Of a stretch of DNA of 42,935 nucleotides, positions 38,712 to 42,935 are shown in pieces. The DNA is from Umezawaea endophytica (GTDB taxonomy: Bacteria; Actinomycetota; Actinomycetes; Mycobacteriales; Pseudonocardiaceae), in NCBI RefSeq assembly GCF_025061645.1, contig NZ_JANYMP010000052.1, forward strand, positions 1-42,935. Direction: 5' to 3'. The number at the start of each line of letters is the position of its first letter. The stretch's first letter is position 1. The notes below the pieces were generated by a model. That model was not told the origin of the DNA, ran no database searches, and saw only the letters and a program-made list of their open reading frames with translations. Both the position numbers and the translations under genes were made by a program.

Positions 38712-39638
38712 GTGACCAGCATGTCCGACGTGGCACGCGCCGCAGGCGTGTCCGCCGCGACGGTGTCCCGCGCGCTGCGGGGCGAGCCCGGCGTGTCCGA
38801 GGCGACGCGGCGGTACGTCACCGAGGTGGCGAAGCGGATGCGGTACGCCATCGCCAGGGACGCGTCCAGCCTGGCGGGTGGCCGCCGGTACGCGATAGCG
38901 GTGCTGACCGGCGACGTCGGCCGCGGCGACCTGCTGGCGGGCGCCGAGGGCGCGCTGCGGCAGGCCGGGTTCGACGTGCTGCTCTACGTGCTCGGCGACG
39001 AGGGCTCGCGGTCCGGGTTCTTCGAGGACGTGCCGCTCGGGCGCCGGGTGGACGGCGTGCTGGCCCTGTCGATCACCCTGGCCGAGTCGGAGTCCGCCGC
39101 GCTGGCCGAACTGGGCGTGCCGGTGCTGACCGTGGACGACGGCGACCTGCGCAGCGCGCTGCGCCTCGCGGTGGGCCACCTGATCGACCTCGGCCACCGC
39201 GACATCGCGCTGGTGCTGGCGGTCGGCGTGGACGAGTCCTACGACGAGGTCCTGGTCGCGCAGGGCCTGGAGATCCGCCCGGAGTGGACGCTGTGGTCGT
39301 CGCCCACCGTCGTCGGCGGCGAGCAGGTCGCGGACGCGCTGCTGGACGGCGAGCGGTTGCCGACCGCGGTGATCAGCGCGAGCGGCGAGGTGGCGCTCGG
39401 CGTGTTCATGCGGCTGCGCCGCGACGGCCGCCGGATCCCGGAGGACCTGTCGCTGGTCAGCCTGGACGGCCAGGACCTCACCCGCGCGGTCGGCATCACC
39501 GCCGTCGAGGGCGCCCTGCGCGAGGAGGGCGAGCAGGCGGTGGCCGAGCTGCTCGGCAGCATCCGCGGAGATGGGGAATCATCGGTGCACGAGCTGTCGT
39601 GGCAGTTGGCGGTCAGGGAGTCGACCGGCAGGGCATGA
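38712..39638 (+). CDS. LacI-family transcriptional regulator
   Basis: A 308-residue LacI/GalR protein. The HTH and hinge are clear at 3-52 (MSDVARAAGVSAATVSRALRGEPGVSEATRRYV). The periplasmic-binding-like domain follows but is shorter and more divergent than usual (TAVISASGEVALGVFMRLRRDGRRIPEDLSLVSLD). GTG 38712 is favoured because AGGAGG at 38701-38706 sits 5 nt upstream; GTG 38706 overlaps that site. It precedes malQ by 126 bp on the same strand and is the obvious candidate to regulate the alpha-glucan genes, with maltose or a related sugar as inducer by analogy. Confidence 0.87.
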   Translation: MTSMSDVARAAGVSAATVSRALRGEPGVSEATRRYVTEVAKRMRYAIARDASSLAGGRRYAIAVLTGDVGRGDLLAGAEGALRQAGFDVLLYVLGDEGSRSGFFEDVPLGRRVDGVLALSITLAESESAALAELGVPVLTVDDGDLRSALRLAVGHLIDLGHRDIALVLAVGVDESYDEVLVAQGLEIRPEWTLWSSPTVVGGEQVADALLDGERLPTAVISASGEVALGVFMRLRRDGRRIPEDLSLVSLDGQDLTRAVGITAVEGALREEGEQAVAELLGSIRGDGESSVHELSWQLAVRESTGRA

Positions 39639-39764
39639 CGCACCGTCACGGAGCACACCACCACCCGTCCGGCCTGACACGACGCACTGAATTAGCTGCG
39701 CCCTTCGGGTGACCAGGCCGTGCCGCCCTGGCTTCGGCGGCACCCATGAGAGAAAGCTGACCGC

Positions 39765-41660
39765 GTGGACGACGAGTTGGCCGCACTGGCCGAGGCACAC
39801 GGCGTGGCCACCCGTTATGAGGACGCAGGGCAGCGCTGGGTCGACGTCGATCCCCCGGTCGTCGTAGCGGTGCTCGCCCAGTTGGACGTGGACGCCTCGA
39901 CGCCGGAGGCCGTGCGCGCCGCGCTGGCCGCCGTCACCGACGCCCCGGACGCGCTGCCCGCCACGGTCGTCGTGCGCGCGGGCGAGGTGCTCGACCTGGG
40001 GCGCCCGGCGACGGTCGTCCTGGAGGACGGCGGCGAGGTCGAACTGCCCGCCGAACTGCCGCTGGGCTACCACCGGACCGGCGCGACGACGGTGATCGTC
40101 ACGCCCGACCGGCTGCCGTCCGTGCCCAGGGCCTGGGGCTGGATGGTGCAGCTCTACGCGCTGCGGTCGCGGGAGTCGTGGGGGATGGGCGACTACGCCG
40201 ACCTGGCGACGATCGCGCGCCGCTCCAGCGTGGAGCTGGACGCGGGCGTGCTGCTGGTCAACCCGGTGCAGGCGATCAGCCCGACGCACCCGGTGGAGCG
40301 CTCGCCGTACTCGCCCGCGAGCCGCCGCTACCAGAACCCGATCTACCTGCGGGTCACCGCGACCGCCGCCTACGCGAACGCCGACCAGGCGACCCGCGCG
40401 GCCATCGAGGACCTGCGCCCGGACAACGCCACCGAGCTGATCGACTACGACGCCGTGTGGAGCGCGAAGGCCGCGGCGCTGGAACTGCTCTGGCCGTTCC
40501 ACACCGAGCGGGTCGACCTGGCCGCCGATCCCGCGCTGCGCGACTTCGCCACGTTCTGCGCGCTCGCCGAGCGCCACGGCCCGGACTGGCGGACCTGGCC
40601 GGAGGCGCTGCGCGACCCGGAGACGGCGCTGGCCGACCCGGAGCGGGTCGAGTTCCACGCCTGGCTCCAGGAGCTGTGCCGCGCCCAGCTCGACGACGTG
40701 CGGCTGGCCGCGCACGAGTCCGGCATGGCCGTCGGCGTCATCCACGACCTGCCGGTCGGCGTGCACCCCGGCGGCGCGGACACGTGGGCGCGGCGCGACA
40801 CGTTCGCGCCGAACGTGACCGTGGGCGCCCCGCCGGACGCGTTCAACCAGCAGGGCCAGAACTGGGGTCTCCCGCCGTGGCGGCCGGACCGGCTCGCCGC
40901 GCTGGGCTACGCGCCGTTCCGCGAGATGCTGCGGAGCGTCCTGCGGCACGCGGACGGCATCCGGGTCGACCACGTCGCCGGGCTCTGGCGGCTGTGGTGG
41001 ATCCCGCCGGGCGAGTCCGCGGACCGCGGCACGTACGTGCGCTACGACGCCGAGGCGATGCTGGGCGTGCTGGCGCTGGAGGCGCACCGGGCGGGCGCGG
41101 TCGTCGTGGGCGAGGACCTGGGCACGGTCGAGGACGAGGTGACCGAGACGCTGCACGAACGGGGCATGCTCAGCTCCGCCGTGCTGTGGTTCCAGCGCGA
41201 CTACGACGAGCCGGGCCACCCGCTCGTGCCGCCGGAGAAGTGGACGTCGTCGGCGATGGCCAGCATCTCGACGCACGACCTGCCGACCGTCGCCGGGTTC
41301 CTCGCCGCCGAGCACGTTCGGGTGCGGGCCGAACTGGGGTTGTTTGAGGGGCCCGTCGACGGGGAATACAGCGCTGCGGAGCTGGAACGCCACCAGCTCG
41401 TCGAGCTGATGACCCAGGAGGGTGTGCCCACGGATGACCTCGTCGCCGCGTTCCACACCCTGCTCGCGAAAGCGCCGTCGGTGCTGCTGCTGACGTCGCC
41501 GCAGGACGCGCTCGGGGAGATCCGGCAGCCGAACCTGCCGGGCACGGTCGACCAGTACCCGAACTGGCGCATCCCGCTGCCCGTGACGCTGGAGGAGTTC
41601 TTCGCCGACGAGCACGTGCGCGCCGTCGTCGCCGCGCTGGCTGGAGGACCAGGCCGATGA
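39765..41660 (+). CDS. malQ: 4-alpha-glucanotransferase (amylomaltase)
   Basis: A 631-residue GH77 enzyme that transfers maltosyl units between alpha-1,4-glucans in maltose and glycogen metabolism. Catalytic features are the nucleophile Asp in GIRVDHVAGLWR, acid/base Glu in VVGEDLGTV and stabilising Asp in STHDLPTVAG. An N-terminal extension of about 120 residues with a beta-rich domain precedes the barrel, as in the longer bacterial MalQ type. GTG 39765 follows GAGAGAAAG. It lies downstream of a LacI regulator and upstream of glgX, which fits a glycogen/maltodextrin recycling locus. Confidence 0.93.
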   Translation: MDDELAALAEAHGVATRYEDAGQRWVDVDPPVVVAVLAQLDVDASTPEAVRAALAAVTDAPDALPATVVVRAGEVLDLGRPATVVLEDGGEVELPAELPLGYHRTGATTVIVTPDRLPSVPRAWGWMVQLYALRSRESWGMGDYADLATIARRSSVELDAGVLLVNPVQAISPTHPVERSPYSPASRRYQNPIYLRVTATAAYANADQATRAAIEDLRPDNATELIDYDAVWSAKAAALELLWPFHTERVDLAADPALRDFATFCALAERHGPDWRTWPEALRDPETALADPERVEFHAWLQELCRAQLDDVRLAAHESGMAVGVIHDLPVGVHPGGADTWARRDTFAPNVTVGAPPDAFNQQGQNWGLPPWRPDRLAALGYAPFREMLRSVLRHADGIRVDHVAGLWRLWWIPPGESADRGTYVRYDAEAMLGVLALEAHRAGAVVVGEDLGTVEDEVTETLHERGMLSSAVLWFQRDYDEPGHPLVPPEKWTSSAMASISTHDLPTVAGFLAAEHVRVRAELGLFEGPVDGEYSAAELERHQLVELMTQEGVPTDDLVAAFHTLLAKAPSVLLLTSPQDALGEIRQPNLPGTVDQYPNWRIPLPVTLEEFFADEHVRAVVAALAGGPGR

Positions 41661-41760
41661 GCCGAAACAAGCGTGTTACCGCGGGTCACGTGCCTGCGGA
41701 GTATCGTCAGCTCGTCACCCGAGGAGCGTTCCGCCCAATGGTTGGAGGTGGCATTCCCCA

Positions 41761-42099
41761 GTGAACACCGAGGTCGTATCCCGGACGGGTACTTTGCCCG
41801 GAGAACTGGTCACCGCCGTGCACCCCACGGAAGCCCTGGAGATCGCCGTCGAGCAGGTGCTCGCCGCTGTTCGCCCGGCTGTCCTCACCGATCCGGTGTC
41901 CGGTGCGCTGCGTGCCGAGGAGTCGCTGCGCAGCGCGCTGCGCGGCACCGACCACGGCACCGACGGAGCCCTGGAGCAGGCGATGGCCTGCGCGGAGGCG
42001 GCGTGCGAGCACCTCCACTACTGCGAGCTCCAGGAGGCCCGCCTGCTCCTGGTAGCCGCGCGAGGCCAACTGGTCCGCGCCAACGCCCAGCGGTCCTGA
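41761..42099 (+). CDS. small protein of unknown function between malQ and glgX
   Basis: A 112-residue, mostly helical protein: ALEIAVEQVLAAVRPAVL, a loop, then CAEAACEHLHYCELQEARLLLVAARGQLV with three Cys residues and a His in one helix-rich stretch. No known domain, signal peptide or membrane segment is seen. Codon bias is strongly coding. GTG 41761 lies 12 nt after GGAGG, a long spacing; no better in-frame start exists. Its place between two alpha-glucan genes suggests a related role, but I do not recognise it. Confidence 0.6.
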   Translation: MNTEVVSRTGTLPGELVTAVHPTEALEIAVEQVLAAVRPAVLTDPVSGALRAEESLRSALRGTDHGTDGALEQAMACAEAACEHLHYCELQEARLLLVAARGQLVRANAQRS

Positions 42100-42203
42100 G
42101 CCGACTCGGGTAGCCGAACCCCACCAAGACCGCCACGCTCCCCGGCCGTCCCACGTCGACCTACCTCGACGGGCGGACCGGGTTGCCTGCTGAGGAGATC
42201 TAG

Positions 42204-42935
42204 TTGCGGCCCTGGCCAGGAACCCCCTACCCGCTCGGCGCCACGTACGACGGCGTCGGCACCAACTTCGCCCTCTTCTCGGAGGTCGCCGACGAGGTCG
42301 AGCTGTGCCTCTACGACGAGGACGGCAAGGAGACCCGCGTCAGGCTCCCCGAGGTGGACGGCTTCGTCCACCACGGGTACCTGATCGGCGTCGGCCCCGG
42401 CCAGCACTACGGCTACCGGGTGCACGGACCGTACGAGCCGGACAACGGCCCGCGCTGCAACCCGAACAAGCTGCTGATCGACCCGTACGCCAAGGCCATC
42501 TCGAACGGCGTGGAGTGGGACGAGTCGCTGTTCGGGTACCCGTTCGGTGAACCGGACCAGCGCAACGACCAGGACTCGGCCCCGTACGTGCCGAAGTCGG
42601 TCGTGGTGAGCCCGTTCTTCGACTGGTCGAACGACCGGGCGCCGAAGACGCCGTACAACGAGACGGTGATCTACGAGGCCCACGTGCGCGGCCTGACGAT
42701 GAACCACCCGGAGATCCCGCAGCGCCTGCGCGGCACGTACGCGGGCATCGCGCACCCCGTGGTCATCGACCACCTCACCAAGCTCGGCGTGACGGCGATC
42801 GAGCTGATGCCCGTGCACCAGTTCATCACCGACCACGGGCTGGCCGAGAAGGGCCTGCGCAACTACTGGGGCTACAACACCATCGGGTTCTTCGCCCCGC
42901 ACGACCTGTACGCGGCGATGCCGGAGCAGGCGAAC
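42204..42935 (+). CDS. glgX: glycogen debranching enzyme, 5' part (runs off the window)
   Basis: The first 244 codons of a GlgX/TreX-type isoamylase. The N-terminus RPWPGTPYPLGATYDGVGTNFALFSE opens the CBM48 beta-sandwich, with HYGYRVHGPYEP and CNPNKLLIDPYAKAI, followed by the start of the GH13 barrel (VIYEAHVRGLT, LTKLGVTAIELMPVHQF). The catalytic residues lie beyond the window. It would remove alpha-1,6 branches from glycogen, feeding MalQ and, in many actinomycetes, trehalose synthesis by TreYZ. TTG 42204 is chosen because GAGGAG lies 6 nt upstream and the conserved sequence starts right after it. There is no stop before the window ends. Confidence 0.9.
   Translation, partial: MRPWPGTPYPLGATYDGVGTNFALFSEVADEVELCLYDEDGKETRVRLPEVDGFVHHGYLIGVGPGQHYGYRVHGPYEPDNGPRCNPNKLLIDPYAKAISNGVEWDESLFGYPFGEPDQRNDQDSAPYVPKSVVVSPFFDWSNDRAPKTPYNETVIYEAHVRGLTMNHPEIPQRLRGTYAGIAHPVVIDHLTKLGVTAIELMPVHQFITDHGLAEKGLRNYWGYNTIGFFAPHDLYAAMPEQAN

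Noticed and set aside
39579-41615. Minus-strand open frame of 678 codons opposite malQ
   Set aside because: Antisense shadow. The GH77 catalytic motifs are in the forward frame.
1-42935. Mobile elements, prophage, tRNA or attachment sites
   Set aside because: No transposase, integrase, terminal repeats or cloverleaf sequence was recognised on either strand by reading. A tRNAscan or IS search could still add short items.

Overview
The window is about 43 kb of high-GC DNA (roughly 70% or more) with strong G/C bias at third codon positions, many GTG and TTG starts, and gene families typical of actinomycetes: an acVLRF1 release factor, a SigD/ShbA-type sigma factor, an LLM-class (F420-type) oxidoreductase, a SigE-family ECF sigma factor and an Rv1473-like ABC-F protein. 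It reads as chromosomal sequence from a filamentous actinobacterium, most likely Pseudonocardiaceae (Saccharothrix/Actinosynnema/Lentzea-like). The taxon is inferred from protein families, not from a marker gene. No tRNA, rRNA, CRISPR array, insertion sequence, phage gene or integrase was seen, so this looks like core or semi-core chromosome and not an island.

Layout. 0-5.4 kb: a strong terminator, a decayed RibD-like reductase, a dGTPase (dgt) and a large secreted subtilase. 5.4-9.5 kb: an XRE regulator, a methyltransferase-like gene translationally coupled to acVLRF1, then a secreted Pro/Ser/Thr-rich protein, an ECF sigma factor and its probable membrane partner. 9.5-11.6 kb: a cytochrome P450 and an SDR, convergent. 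11.6-16.6 kb: an ABC-F ATPase preceded by a six-codon, apparently leaderless ORF, a 70-residue HTH protein, a crotonase and an ABC exporter. 16.6-21.8 kb: a penicillin-binding protein, then a SIS-domain protein divergent from a DeoR regulator and an MFS transporter, then a MobA-like nucleotidyltransferase with a small LuxR-type HTH protein. 21.9-24.6 kb: an epoxide-hydrolase-like enzyme and a dapA paralogue divergent from a LysR regulator. 24.7-28.6 kb: a tight operon of alpha/beta hydrolase, FAD oxidoreductase, DUF1365 and cyclopropane/methyl fatty acid synthase. 28.8-34.2 kb: a SigD/ShbA-type sigma factor, a PfkB kinase, a class A PBP and an M23 peptidase. 34.5-38.6 kb: an LLM oxidoreductase and TetR, a membrane-tethered solute-binding protein, a VOC protein and a Bcp peroxiredoxin. 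38.7-42.9 kb: a LacI regulator, 4-alpha-glucanotransferase (malQ), a small conserved-looking protein and the start of glgX.

Functionally the window mixes envelope biogenesis (three cell-wall enzymes, lipid methylation, an ECF/anti-sigma unit), ribosome rescue and protection (acVLRF1, ABC-F), sugar uptake and alpha-glucan metabolism, and several local regulator-target pairs with visible inverted-repeat operators (DeoR, TetR, possibly LacI). No complete, plainly new multi-gene defence or biosynthetic system is visible. The best leads are the leaderless mini-ORF before the ABC-F gene, the GATC-rich palindromic region behind it, the methyltransferase-like/acVLRF1 coupling, the ECF unit whose two surface proteins share a Val-Glu-Val-Thr-Pro motif, and the three-helix membrane-anchored solute-binding protein.
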